A stretch of 64,000 nt of DNA from Rhodospirillales bacterium (lineage in GTDB: Bacteria; Pseudomonadota; Alphaproteobacteria; Rhodospirillales; Casp-alpha2): assembly GCA_018662225.1 (NCBI GenBank), contig JABJGO010000040.1, forward strand, positions 1 to 64,000, read 5' to 3'. The notes below the pieces were generated by a model. It did no database searches, was not told the origin of the DNA, and saw nothing but the letters and a program-made list of their open reading frames with translations. Position numbers and translations under genes: made by a program. Shown piece by piece: positions 25,146-34,436 of the stretch. Position 1 is the first letter of the stretch, and each line of letters begins with the position of its first letter.

Positions 25146-26315
25146 ATGAGAAAGGCACCCCCCAGAGGATTCGAGTTATCGGAGTTCGAGCGCCGCATGT
25201 CGCGCGTTCAACGCGTTATGCATGACCGGTCCATCGACGCTATTCTGCTGACCACTGAACCAGATGTGCGCTATTTTTCTGGCTTCCACACCCAGTTCTG
25301 GGAAAGTCCCACACGGCCATGGTTCCTGGTCCTGCCTCGTGAAGGAAAACCCATTGCGGTGATCCCCGGCATTGGCGCGGCGGGTATGCGCGCCACATGG
25401 GTAGATGATATTCGCACCTGGCATTCACCACAGCCGGAAGATGACGGTATCTCCATGCTGGCCGATGCTCTTTCGTCACTGACAACCAAGTCTAACCGTA
25501 TTGGTGTGCCGCTCGGTCACGAAAGCCTGCTGCGAATGCCAGCGGGTGACTATCAAGTATTACGAGATCGTTTATCCGGTATTGAGATCGTCGATGTGGC
25601 CACCGAACTGCATCAGTTGCGGTATGTAAAATCGCCTGCCGAAGTGGCAAAAATCCATCATGTGTGTCAAATCGCATCCGATGCGTTTGAAGCCCTGCCT
25701 CAATCGCTAAAGGCTGGCGAGAGTGAGCGCGAAAATGTGAAACGCTTTCGCATAGACCTATTGAACCGGGGTGCAGACAGCACACCCTATATCGTTGGCG
25801 GTGCCGGACCGGGCGGATACGGCAATATCATCATGGGGCCGGGTGATCGCATCATTGATGAAGGAGACATCCTGATCATTGATACAGGCACCGTCTATGA
25901 CGGCTACTTCTGCGATTTCGATCGTAATTTCGGCTTTGGTCATGTGGCCGATGATGCCATGCGCGCCTACGAGACCGTTTTCAAGTCCACCGATGCGGGG
26001 TTTGAAGCCGCTAAACCGGGCAACACCACAACCGATGTGTGGGCCGCCATGTGGGCGGTGATGGAATCCGGTGGCGCACTAGGCAATGACGTGGGCCGTA
26101 TGGGTCACGGGCTTGGTATGCAGCTAACCGAATGGCCATCCAATACCGAAACAGATATGACGGTATTAGAGCCCGGCGTGGTTTTGACGCTCGAGCCGGG
26201 CATGGAATTCGCCCCCGGTCGACAGATGGTTCACGAAGAAAACATTGTTATCACTGATGATGGTGCCGAGTGGCTCAGCCGACGCGCACCTCAGGAAATG
26301 CCGATCATCGGCTAA
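25146..26315 (+). CDS. M24 family metallopeptidase (Xaa-Pro peptidase/creatinase type)
   Basis: 389 residues. The N-terminal creatinase-like domain is followed by the pita-bread M24 catalytic domain. Metal ligands appear as Asp246 (IIDTG) and Asp257 (FCDFDRNF), His321 in GHGLGMQLTEWP, and glutamates in LTLEPGMEF and VHEENIVI. Relatives cleave N-terminal X-Pro bonds or hydrolyse small amides (creatine, ectoine), so the substrate is open. It heads a co-directional run with an MFS transporter 17 bp downstream, which suggests uptake and processing of one small compound. It lacks the DddP-specific motifs. Confidence 0.85.
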   Translation: MRKAPPRGFELSEFERRMSRVQRVMHDRSIDAILLTTEPDVRYFSGFHTQFWESPTRPWFLVLPREGKPIAVIPGIGAAGMRATWVDDIRTWHSPQPEDDGISMLADALSSLTTKSNRIGVPLGHESLLRMPAGDYQVLRDRLSGIEIVDVATELHQLRYVKSPAEVAKIHHVCQIASDAFEALPQSLKAGESERENVKRFRIDLLNRGADSTPYIVGGAGPGGYGNIIMGPGDRIIDEGDILIIDTGTVYDGYFCDFDRNFGFGHVADDAMRAYETVFKSTDAGFEAAKPGNTTTDVWAAMWAVMESGGALGNDVGRMGHGLGMQLTEWPSNTETDMTVLEPGVVLTLEPGMEFAPGRQMVHEENIVITDDGAEWLSRRAPQEMPIIG

Positions 26316-26332
26316 CGATATCTGGAAGTTAT

Positions 26333-27508
26333 ATGTCACAGCCATCGACACCCATGCTGTACGGATTCAGCCTGGGACATTTTTGTAACGATTTTGCCCC
26401 TTGTGCGGTCTGGATTATCGGACCGGCCGTTGCCCTTGCCATGGACTTGAGCCCGGCTCAGTTAGGCATGCTGTTCGCTATTCACAGTGCGGGATCAGCC
26501 CTGGCGTTTTTTCCGGCGGGTATGGTATCCGATCATATTTCTGATCGCGGGCGGTTGCTGTTGCTCACCTTCGTGTGGGTGACCGTGGGTTATTTAGTCG
26601 CGTCGTTCGCGCCCAATTACTGGACGCTGGCGATTCTGCTGGCCGTGGCGGGCATTGGCGATGCCGTGTGGCACCCGGTAGCAACTGGCGTTCTGATGCA
26701 GGAATTCCCCAATTCCCGGGCCAAGGCGCTGGGCATTCATGCCATTGGAGGCTCATTATCAGACGTTGCTGGCCCGCTGGCTGCCGGGTTCCTGTTGACG
26801 TATGTGGACTGGCAAACAACCCTTCAACTGTGTGTTATTCCCACCGCCATTATGGCCGTTGCTTTTATCCCGATTGCCGCAAAAGTACCCAAGAAAACCA
26901 AATCCAGAATATCCCGCGCGGATTTTGTCGGCATCTGGCAAACTTGGCGTACCCCGGCCGGTATGCGTTTTGTGATGCTCATTTGCTGCTACAACATGGC
27001 GGCCATATCGCTCCTGAGCATGATACCGCTGTATTTGCAGACAACGTATAGTCTCAGCATCAGCATGACCGGTATCGTATTTTCGGGGATGCTGCTTGCA
27101 GGCGCGCTTCTGCAACCCTTTATCGGTAGTGTTTCAGACCGCATTGGCCGCCGCCCAATCACGATTGCCGGAAACCTGATCGCAGCGCTTGGCGCTGCTG
27201 CAATGTTTCTATCACCAAACCTGTTTGTCCTGATTGTGGTACAGGTTATCGCCGTTGGCACACTGGTCGCCATTCGACCCGCCATATTGGCCGCCGCCGT
27301 CGAGCATGCGGGCAAAAAAGAATCAACCACGCTGGGCCTTGCCTTTTCGATCATGGACGGCGTGGGTGCACTGGGCGCGTTGCTGGCCGGTGCCGTGGGC
27401 TCCATCCAGCTTGACTATGCCTTTTTGCTGGCCGCCGGACTTTCCATTATAGCCGTAATCTTGGCCTTAGGCCTGCCGCGTACCGCAAAAGCCGAGGTTG
27501 CGGCATAA
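26333..27508 (+). CDS. Major facilitator superfamily transporter
   Basis: 391 residues from the ATG at 26333, which has TGGAAG a few bases upstream; an earlier in-frame start at 26270 lies inside the peptidase gene. Twelve hydrophobic segments are expected. The loop between helices 2 and 3 reads GMVSDHISDRGRLLL, and the second-half equivalent is GSVSDRIGRRP, both MFS signatures. It sits between the M24 peptidase and the molybdopterin oxidoreductase, so it probably moves their substrate or product. Direction and cargo are unknown. Confidence 0.85.
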   Translation: MSQPSTPMLYGFSLGHFCNDFAPCAVWIIGPAVALAMDLSPAQLGMLFAIHSAGSALAFFPAGMVSDHISDRGRLLLLTFVWVTVGYLVASFAPNYWTLAILLAVAGIGDAVWHPVATGVLMQEFPNSRAKALGIHAIGGSLSDVAGPLAAGFLLTYVDWQTTLQLCVIPTAIMAVAFIPIAAKVPKKTKSRISRADFVGIWQTWRTPAGMRFVMLICCYNMAAISLLSMIPLYLQTTYSLSISMTGIVFSGMLLAGALLQPFIGSVSDRIGRRPITIAGNLIAALGAAAMFLSPNLFVLIVVQVIAVGTLVAIRPAILAAAVEHAGKKESTTLGLAFSIMDGVGALGALLAGAVGSIQLDYAFLLAAGLSIIAVILALGLPRTAKAEVAA

Positions 27509-27564
27509 CTTTCCGAGTATTAGCATCCTGACCATCAGTTTCACCCATAAGGTCCTGACGCGCC

Positions 27565-29643
27565 ATGCCCGATGATTCCGTTCTATCCACCTGCCCCCAC
27601 GATTGCCCCAGCGTTTGCTCGTTGGAGATTGAGCGACTCAGTCCGACCCGTATTGGACGGGTTCGAGGCGCGCGCGACAACACATACACCGCAGGCGTAG
27701 TTTGTGAGAAAGTGGGGCGCTATGCCGAACGTGCCCATCACCCGGATCGGCTGACCACCCCTTTGCGCCGCGCCGGGCCCAAAGGCAGCGGTGAATTTGA
27801 GGCCATATCTTGGGACGAGGCGCTTGATGAAGTCGCTGGAGCCCTGCTGAAGGCCGAACAAAAACATGGATCCGAATCTGTGTGGCCCTATAATTATGCC
27901 GGTACCATGGGGTTGCTCATGCGCGATGGCATTGAACGGTTGCGCCATACCAAAAACTACTCCGGACAATACGATACCATCTGCACCACACCAGCGTGGC
28001 AAGGCTTCATCGCCGGGACCGGCATTCTAATGGGGCCTGACCCCCGTGAAATGGGTGTGTCCGATTTGATCGTCATCTGGGGCACCAACCCGGTGAATAC
28101 CCAGATCAACGTCATGACTCACGTAACCAAAGCCCGTAAGGAACGCGGTGCCAAGATTGTCGTTATCGATACCTACAACACAGGGACCGCCAAACAGGCG
28201 GACATGTTCCTGCGGGTCAACCCGGGCACCGATGGGGCGGTGGCCTGTGCCATCATGCATGTGTTATTCCGCGACGATCTGGCCAATCGGGATTTCATGG
28301 AAAAGTTCACCGATGTACCGGGTGAACTGGAAGAACACCTGAAGACTAAAACACCCGTGTGGGCATCCGAAATTTCTGGTGTGCCCGCCGCCCACATCGA
28401 AACGTTGGCCCATATGATTGGCACAACGCCGCGGACATACCTCAGGCTGGGGTATGGCTTCACCCGCAGCCGCAATGGTGCCACCAACATGCACGCGGCC
28501 ATGAGCATCGCTTCCGTTACCGGCAGCTGGCACGTGGAAGGTGGTGGCGCATTCCACAATAGCGGCGCGATTTTCCAAACGGACACCACCATGATTGAAG
28601 GGCTGGACGTGCGTGACCCGACTATTCGGATACTGGATCAGTCACGCATCGGCCCCATTCTGTGCGGTGACAAACGGGATCTGGGCGACGGTCCACCGGT
28701 AACGGCCCTGTTTATCCAAAATACCAATCCCATGTCCATCGCGCCCGATCAGGAAAAGGTTCACCGGGGTTTTGCCCGTGATGACTTGTTTGTGTGTGTG
28801 CATGAACAATTTATGACCGAAACTGCCGCCATGGCCGACATCGTGTTGCCCGCAACCATGTTCGTGGAACACGACGACATCTACAAGGCCGGTGGCCACC
28901 AACATATATCATTGGGCCTCAAGATCATTGATGGTCCGCCCGATTGCCGTAACAACCATGAGGTTCTTTGCGGTCTGGCGGAACGGTTAGGTGTGGACCA
29001 TCCGGGCTTTCACATGACGCCGCGTGAACTTATAGACCGCACGTTACAGGATTCAGGGCGCGGCACGTTGGCCGAAATGGAAGAAACCAACTGGCTGGAT
29101 TGCCAACCCCCGTTCGACGAATCGCATTTTGTGAACGGGTTTGGTCATGCGGACGGCAAGTTCCGGTTTAAACCTGACTGGGCTGGAAATAAAAAACGGG
29201 GTTACGTGGATAATCGGGTGATGGAGTCAATGCCGCAGCTACCCGATCACTGGACTATTATTGACCAAACCTCAGCAGAGCATCCGTTTCGCCTGGTCAC
29301 GGCACCGGCACGGACTTACCTGAATTCAAGCTTCAACGAGACGCCGTCATCCATCAAACGCGAAGGACGCCCGGACGTACAAATTCACCCGGATGACGCG
29401 GCAGAGTTAAACATCAATGATGGCGACCGTGTACGCATGGGCAATGATCAGGGCAGCCTCGTCTTGCATGCCCGTCATGACACCGGCATCAATCGCGGCA
29501 CGGTGATCAGCGAGGGTATCTGGCCCAACCACGCCTTCGAGGAAGGCAAGGGCATCAATGTGCTGACTAGTGCAGAGCCGATCGCACCCGCGGGTGGTGC
29601 TGCTTTCCATGACACAGCCGTCTGGATCAAAGTTGCCTCATGA
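27565..29643 (+). CDS. Molybdopterin-dependent oxidoreductase with one 4Fe-4S site
   Basis: 692 residues of the DMSO-reductase superfamily. The N-terminal cluster ligands are Cys10, Cys14, Cys18 and Cys47. Cys140, in DTICTTPAWQ, stands where the molybdenum ligand is usually found. Mid-protein stretches (VIWGTNPVNTQ, VVIDTYNTGTAKQAD, FIQNTNPM) and a C-terminal molydop-binding domain complete the fold. There is no Tat signal, so it works in the cytoplasm. The family is common in proteobacteria and annotated only generically. Its stop overlaps the ABC1 kinase ATG by four bases, a tight coupling I cannot explain functionally. Confidence 0.85.
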   Translation: MPDDSVLSTCPHDCPSVCSLEIERLSPTRIGRVRGARDNTYTAGVVCEKVGRYAERAHHPDRLTTPLRRAGPKGSGEFEAISWDEALDEVAGALLKAEQKHGSESVWPYNYAGTMGLLMRDGIERLRHTKNYSGQYDTICTTPAWQGFIAGTGILMGPDPREMGVSDLIVIWGTNPVNTQINVMTHVTKARKERGAKIVVIDTYNTGTAKQADMFLRVNPGTDGAVACAIMHVLFRDDLANRDFMEKFTDVPGELEEHLKTKTPVWASEISGVPAAHIETLAHMIGTTPRTYLRLGYGFTRSRNGATNMHAAMSIASVTGSWHVEGGGAFHNSGAIFQTDTTMIEGLDVRDPTIRILDQSRIGPILCGDKRDLGDGPPVTALFIQNTNPMSIAPDQEKVHRGFARDDLFVCVHEQFMTETAAMADIVLPATMFVEHDDIYKAGGHQHISLGLKIIDGPPDCRNNHEVLCGLAERLGVDHPGFHMTPRELIDRTLQDSGRGTLAEMEETNWLDCQPPFDESHFVNGFGHADGKFRFKPDWAGNKKRGYVDNRVMESMPQLPDHWTIIDQTSAEHPFRLVTAPARTYLNSSFNETPSSIKREGRPDVQIHPDDAAELNINDGDRVRMGNDQGSLVLHARHDTGINRGTVISEGIWPNHAFEEGKGINVLTSAEPIAPAGGAAFHDTAVWIKVAS

Positions 29644-31196
29644 GCATTCTGAAACGCGCCCACAGTCTGGTGAAAATAGCGATGGGCGTTCGGGCCACAC
29701 GAAAGGCCGGATCAGACAAAGAGCGTGAGCACGCGCAAGCCGCACTAGCGGAATTATTTTCCGACGCGCGCGGTGGCGCCATGAAGATCGGCCAGATGTT
29801 TTCGGAAATCGGTGGCGACACATCGCTCGCTCAATTGACCCGGGGCGTGGAGCCATATCCGTTCGAGCATATGTTGCCTGCACTGGAACAAGGCCTGGGC
29901 CGCCCGGCGAGCGAAGTCTTTAAATCTATCGATCATACCGGCATTGCCGCATCGTTGGGCCAGGTGCACCGAGGCGTATTGCTGGATGGCACAGACGTCG
30001 CCATCAAGATCAGATATCCCGGCATTAGCGACGCCGTGGGAGCCGAGATGAAAATCGTTGGTATGATTCCCGGTGTTGGCCCGGCCAAAAAGTGGGGCAT
30101 CGATCTGGATGGTTACAAACAATCCATAAAAGAAAACATGGACCGCGAGTTGGACTACCGCACGGAAGCCAATCGCCAAATCTCCTTTCGCCAGGCCAAC
30201 CAAGTGCCCGGTCTTTGCGTGCCTGAGGTAATTTCCGAGCTGTGCAGCGAAGGCGTTCTCGTTCAGCACTGGGAAGAAGGCCAGTACCTGGAAGATATTC
30301 TGGATTGGCATCACAATGACCGTCACGCCATCGCGCGGATCATTCTCACCACCCTGTTCCATTGTCTTTTTATCAGTGGCTCGCTGCATGGTGATCCCCA
30401 TATGGGGAATGCTTTCTATCGCAAGAATGCTGCAGGTGTTCCTGAATTTGTTCTGCTGGATTATGGCTGTACCGTGGACGCCACAAAGACACAGAGCGAT
30501 GCCTTGCTTGAATTGATCATGGCCGTTCACGAAGGCCATCACATTCCAGCATTCGAGTGCCTGTGCGACATGGGGTTTGCCCCTGAAAAACTGGAATACA
30601 TTCGTGAAGACCTGCCCCATGCCATACAGGTTCTATTGGCACCATTCGCCAGAGAAGAACTGTTCGATCCCAAAACATGGCCCATTCAAAAGCAATTTGA
30701 AGATCTGATGGGCGAACGACGGTGGTGGCTCCGGTCTGCCGGCCCTCCTGAATCCCTGTTTTGTGTGCGTATTTTTCACGGTGCGTTGTCACAGATGGAA
30801 AGCCTTGGCGTAAACTTATCGTGGTGGCATGTGCTGAATTCCTGTCTTGGACCCGAGGCCATGCATGCGGCAGCAACGCGTCTGGCCATACGGCGTGTTA
30901 CCTCGATGGGCTCACCACCACCCAAATCCGCCGCAGAAGACCGGCCGGTAAAATCACAAGAGCTTCGCGTGCGCGTAACAGAAGGCGATAAACAAGTCGT
31001 CGCCATCGCCATGCCGGCCCGGGCGGCCTATGATCTGATCAATATCATGCCCGAAGACGTTATTGCCCACATCCGCGAAACTGGCTCCGTCGATCTGGAC
31101 GCCGTTATGTCGCGTATCGTGGAAACACAGGCCGAGCCACAATCATTGTTTGAACATGATCGTGAGGCACGGCATTATCGCGTCTGGTTAGAATGA
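29640..31196 (+). CDS. ABC1/UbiB (AarF) family atypical kinase-like protein
   Basis: 518 residues. The ABC1 core shows KIGQ (49-52), the alanine/glycine loop AASLGQVH (103-110), Lys123 in AIKIRYPG, ELDYRTEAN (170-178), HGDPHMGN (250-257) and DYG (274-276). These are the KxGQ, nucleotide-loop and catalytic/metal motifs of UbiB/ADCK proteins, which act with quinones or other lipids. Residues from about 380 onward are a C-terminal extension I do not recognise. Unlike UbiB it sits in no ubiquinone operon; it is translationally coupled to a molybdopterin enzyme. Confidence 0.85.
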   Translation: MSILKRAHSLVKIAMGVRATRKAGSDKEREHAQAALAELFSDARGGAMKIGQMFSEIGGDTSLAQLTRGVEPYPFEHMLPALEQGLGRPASEVFKSIDHTGIAASLGQVHRGVLLDGTDVAIKIRYPGISDAVGAEMKIVGMIPGVGPAKKWGIDLDGYKQSIKENMDRELDYRTEANRQISFRQANQVPGLCVPEVISELCSEGVLVQHWEEGQYLEDILDWHHNDRHAIARIILTTLFHCLFISGSLHGDPHMGNAFYRKNAAGVPEFVLLDYGCTVDATKTQSDALLELIMAVHEGHHIPAFECLCDMGFAPEKLEYIREDLPHAIQVLLAPFAREELFDPKTWPIQKQFEDLMGERRWWLRSAGPPESLFCVRIFHGALSQMESLGVNLSWWHVLNSCLGPEAMHAAATRLAIRRVTSMGSPPPKSAAEDRPVKSQELRVRVTEGDKQVVAIAMPARAAYDLINIMPEDVIAHIRETGSVDLDAVMSRIVETQAEPQSLFEHDREARHYRVWLE

Positions 31197-31216
31197 CTAA
31201 AAGATAGGAAGTCACG

Positions 31217-31501
31217 ATGGTTACGATTGGAATGGACTATAGAACCCTGCCTGGAAAAGAGCAGGAGTTCATCGACAATTTCCGCGCCGTTCTCGCGGCT
31301 ATTAACGAAGCCGACGGCCATGACGAATCACACCTGTATGAAGACGTGGACGAAAAAGGGTCATTCCTGATTGTCAGCAACTGGAATGAGCATGAAGCCT
31401 ACCAGGAATTCATTCAGAGCGACGCCTTCAAGGAAGTAACCTCTTTCGCCAAGGAAAACATCTTGGCTGAACGCCCCAAACACAAGGTTTATCGCAGTTA
31501 G
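31217..31501 (+). CDS. ABM-domain (antibiotic biosynthesis monooxygenase-like) protein
   Basis: 94 residues, one dimeric ferredoxin-like ABM domain: VTIGMDYRTLPGKEQEF, then HLYEDVDEKGSFLIVSNW and the closing HEAYQEFIQSDAFKEV. Such proteins include haem-degrading and quinol monooxygenases as well as enzymes of unknown activity. I see no residue set pointing to one of them. It is the last gene of the M24-to-ABM run, 20 bp after the kinase, with a clear AGGAAG Shine-Dalgarno. Confidence 0.8.
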   Translation: MVTIGMDYRTLPGKEQEFIDNFRAVLAAINEADGHDESHLYEDVDEKGSFLIVSNWNEHEAYQEFIQSDAFKEVTSFAKENILAERPKHKVYRS

Positions 31502-31515
31502 AGCCTATGTGAATT

Positions 31516-31558
31516 GTCTCATAAATTGAGAATAGTAACTCATAGAGTGAGAAACCAG
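31516..31558 (+). repeat. Paired repeats at 21-bp spacing, copy 2 of the 43-bp element
   Basis: TCTCATAAATTGAGAA (31517) and ACTCATAGAGTGAGAA (31538) start 21 bp apart and agree at 12 of 16. The first half-site also forms TCTCA-N5-TGAGA. The 43 bp match the minus strand of 450-492 at about 32 of 43 positions. It lies just past the ABM gene, in the convergent spacer before the PhyH gene. Confidence 0.5.
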
Positions 31559-31670
31559 AGGCCGTTGGCTCGAATATCTGATTCTGCCTCAAGAACAGTC
31601 GTATTTGAAAGCCGTTAACAGCTTCTGAGAATAGCCAGAAGAGACATTCAGAGTGATTAAGAGCCAGCAC

Positions 31671-32519
31671 TCACTCGCGTGGCAAACCCGAACGCTGCCA
31701 GTCGGTAACCCAAGCCGAGTTAACCTTATCGGTGCGATGATGACCGAGGTCATCACCGTGCATCTGATAGCCGAGTAGTCGACGGATGTGCTCAGGGTAG
31801 CGTGCTGCGACATCCGATGGAATATCGATGTACTGGTTGACCTCCTGACGCAACCAACCCAACGCATAGGTGTTGACTAGAGCCATGCGCGGATGAGCTG
31901 AACGATTGGCGCCACCGCCATGCCACGCAGAACCAAGATACAACAAGAGCGACCCCTTAGGCATCGACGCTTGCACGCTTTCCTCTGTCGCAGGTGCAAT
32001 TTCCTCTGACACAGGAACGATTTCCGAATCGATCTGCAGGTGGCTTTGCGGTACCACATGGGTAGCGCCATTCTCAATGGTAAAATCGTCGAGCGCCCAC
32101 AATGCTGAGAACTGCCATTCAACACCTGGCACACGCAATGGATACATGGAGTCATCCCGGTGCAGCACTTGCTGGGCTTCGCCCGGATGGATCTCAATCC
32201 CGGAGGTGCTGCCGATACGGTAATTGACACAGTTTGGTAACAGGATACTGTCGGCAACTTCCAGTACCAAGGGATGGCCAATCAGGTCTGCTGAGGTGGG
32301 AGAAAAACCAAGAACGCTAGCAATCCGTAGCGTCGTATAGCCGTTGAAATCGTTCTGAACCGCCGTGCCGACCCGGTCGAATTCGGGGCGAAATTCGTCG
32401 ACGACGCGGTCAATAGTCACGTCGTTGGCAAGCGACTCGATGATTACGGCGCCATCTCGGTTGAGTGCGGCGATGACGGTTTCGGGTGTTACGTCGGCTT
32501 TAAAACGTTCCAGGCTCAT
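31671..32519 (-). CDS. Phytanoyl-CoA dioxygenase (PhyH) family oxygenase
   Basis: 282 residues. A non-haem iron, 2-oxoglutarate-type dioxygenase. The proximal iron pair is H-R-D in VLHRDDSMYP (about 120-129), the distal histidine is in GSAWHGGGANRS (about 200-211), and the following arginine would bind 2-oxoglutarate. The family hydroxylates substrates from phytanoyl-CoA to ectoine and phosphonates, so the substrate is open. It stands alone on its strand; 32520-32638 upstream should contain its promoter. Confidence 0.82.
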   Translation of the reverse strand: MSLERFKADVTPETVIAALNRDGAVIIESLANDVTIDRVVDEFRPEFDRVGTAVQNDFNGYTTLRIASVLGFSPTSADLIGHPLVLEVADSILLPNCVNYRIGSTSGIEIHPGEAQQVLHRDDSMYPLRVPGVEWQFSALWALDDFTIENGATHVVPQSHLQIDSEIVPVSEEIAPATEESVQASMPKGSLLLYLGSAWHGGGANRSAHPRMALVNTYALGWLRQEVNQYIDIPSDVAARYPEHIRRLLGYQMHGDDLGHHRTDKVNSAWVTDWQRSGLPRE

Positions 32520-32638
32520 ACGTCCTCCAAAAATGTAAACAGAAATTTTTCATACACTCTGGTGCACGATAACAGTATGCTGAAATCGTTGCTCCCAACT
32601 ACTATAGTGCATAATATCACAAGCATATCGGTTCACTG

Positions 32639-32759
32639 ATGTCTGATTTGGGACATCGTTGAAATTCTTGGCTGCAGATTGTTCTTGTCCGCTTAGGGCC
32701 ATTCTCAGAAGTTTCCGAGAACCGGAACTATAGTCTGCTCTACGCCGCAAATCGGACAT
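32639..32759. repeat. About 121-bp intergenic segment with matching inverted ends
   Basis: The left end ATGTCTGATTTGGG (32639-32652) and the right end CGCAAATCGGACAT (32746-32759) are imperfect inverted repeats (about 12 of 14). The left end adds GATGTC-N8-GACATC at 32638-32657, and the middle holds TTCTC-N10-GAGAA. No coding frame is evident. This resembles a small non-autonomous repeat element, but no target duplication is clear. Confidence 0.4.
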
Positions 32760-32792
32760 TGCCTGTGGTGCCAAACCACAACCTGAACCAGT

Positions 32793-33619
32793 TTACCAGG
32801 CAAGTCTGGCCACGGGTTTCCATGCGCGGGCCATATCCATCGCTTGTTGTACGAGGTCCTCCGGCATCCGGGCCGACAAATCGATCACGTTCTGATGGGC
32901 CGCCGTATAGCCGTTTCGGTCGGCCAGAATGAGATACATGAGCGCTCGTATCTCGTCTTTTTCAACGCCCTCACCGCGCGCAAACCGAACACCGGCATGA
33001 TTTTGCGCCTTTGCGTAGCCCTGCTGAGCCGCCGCCAGAAACCATTTGAAGGCTTCAGGCTTGTCTTCGGTCACCCCGTCACCGTCGCGGTACATCTTAC
33101 CAACATTATATTGCGCTTTGTGGAAGCCCGCCTCGGCGGCCATGAGAATCAATCGAAATGCCTCGTCGGCATCAGCGTCCAATCCGCTTCCGTAGTAATA
33201 CATCTTTCCAAGGGTATATTGGGACCGGACTGAGCCAGCGGCGGCGGCCTGTTGCAGCAGCTCTACGGCTCGGCCAAAATCCTGCGGTACATTGGCTCCA
33301 CTGATAAAGGCCAGTGCCATATTGTGCATGGCGCGGTAATTCCCGCCCCCTGCGGCACGTTGCCACCATTCCAACGCTTGCCCTGGTCCTGTACGACGCC
33401 GCGACCCTCGTCGAACATCAGGCCAACATTATATTGCGCCCGTGCATCACCAGATTCCGCCAACGGCAACCATATCTGTACCGCGCCGTAAAAATCGCCC
33501 TGTTGATAGTGCGCCCAACCATCTTCAAATGTGCTGGCCTGTACGGTGGCTGGGAACAACCCACCGATCACACACAGTATTGCCATTGACCGCTGGCACC
33601 ATGCTGTAAATTTTGCCAT
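32793..33619 (-). pseudogene. Exported Sel1-repeat protein, split by a one-base frameshift
   Basis: The first frame (33619 down) gives a signal peptide (residues 1 to about 28, ending ATVQA) and the first Sel1/TPR-like repeats (ARAQYNVGLMFDEGRGVVQD). It then loses the repeat pattern and stops at 33263. The second frame (33374-32793) continues with EWWQRAAGGGNYRAMHNMA and further Sel1 repeats (YTLGKMYYYGSG, YNVGKMYRDGDG). The frames join if one base is restored near 33376-33382, where the sequence implies G-K-A-L-E-W-W. Whether this is a real mutation or a sequencing error cannot be judged here. Intact relatives are periplasmic scaffold proteins. Confidence 0.8.
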
Positions 33620-33638
33620 GCCCCTCCTCCAATCGCCT

Positions 33639-34265
33639 TCAGGACGCTTGTGCCGTGTACTTGCTTACCTGCATTCTTAAGCTTTCAATCAGGCCATCCA
33701 CCCCCTGATTCTTGACCACGGCTGCAAATTCTGAGCGCTGTACTGATATCATACTGACGCCTTCAACAATGATGTCCATAATCTGAAAACGATTCTCGTC
33801 CAGCCGAACCCGCCAGCCGCAGTTCAGCGGTGCGGCGTCGGCACGATGGACCTTGGACAAAACGACGGCGTCCCGCTTACCCATGGGTTGCGCTTTCACA
33901 ATCTCAAGCTCCTCACCCGCGTAGCCACCCAGTCTGCGGGAATAAGTGGTCAAAACGTATTTGGAAAACAGTTGCAAATATTCTGATTGCTGGGCCTCGG
34001 TTGCCTTTTTCCAGGCCCGGCCCAAAACGAACCGACCGATCTTATCGAGGGCGAAGTTACGTGACAGCAACTGGCGCACTTGCTCTTCTCGTTGCTCAAG
34101 AGGTATGGACTGGTCTGACAACACCTTGATCGCCTGCTCGCCCAGTGCGGTCACGAATCGGGCGGCCTCAGCCGGTGGCGCAACCTCCTCGGCGGCATGC
34201 GCACTCAGAGGCGACACCCACAAGACGGTGACGAATATCCACGATGTAACAACGGCTTTAATCAT
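33639..34265 (-). CDS. mlaC: MlaC/Ttg2D-type phospholipid-binding periplasmic protein
   Basis: 208 residues from the ATG at 34265 (MIKAVVTSW), preceded by AAGAGTGG; an in-frame start at 34322 would add 19 residues before the signal peptide. The signal peptide ends near SAHA (about residue 25). The rest has the Tol_tol_Ttg2 look: VRQLLSRNFALDKIGRFVLG, then EYLQLFSKYVLTTYSRRLGG. MlaC shuttles phospholipids between the outer and inner membranes. The mlaFED partners are not adjacent. The Sel1 gene follows 19 bp downstream on the same strand. Confidence 0.82.
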   Translation of the reverse strand: MIKAVVTSWIFVTVLWVSPLSAHAAEEVAPPAEAARFVTALGEQAIKVLSDQSIPLEQREEQVRQLLSRNFALDKIGRFVLGRAWKKATEAQQSEYLQLFSKYVLTTYSRRLGGYAGEELEIVKAQPMGKRDAVVLSKVHRADAAPLNCGWRVRLDENRFQIMDIIVEGVSMISVQRSEFAAVVKNQGVDGLIESLRMQVSKYTAQAS

Positions 34266-34436
34266 TCCACTCTTATGCCTGATTTCCAGTACGACAGGAT
34301 GGGACGCTATTATGCGGATCAATTTACAGCGTTTTCAAGGCTGGTCGTCATTTTTAAAATTTCATGACGGTAGAACAATTGACAACAGTGTGACGATGCG
34401 GCCTCATATCAGACCGTATTAGAATTCTGGTTCGCT

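Noticed and set aside
25146-26315. The M24-family protein as a DddP-type DMSP lyase
   Set aside because: DddP is also an M24-fold protein, but its distinctive metal-loop wording (a SFDTDL...ISRTWW-like stretch, as I recall it) is absent. The sequence follows ordinary Xaa-Pro peptidase/creatinase relatives, and the gene is about 27 kb from the DMSP cluster.
29640-31196. The ABC1 protein as the ubiquinone-synthesis gene ubiB
   Set aside because: It lacks ubiE/ubiJ neighbours, has an extra C-terminal extension and no clear C-terminal membrane helices, so only family membership is stated.
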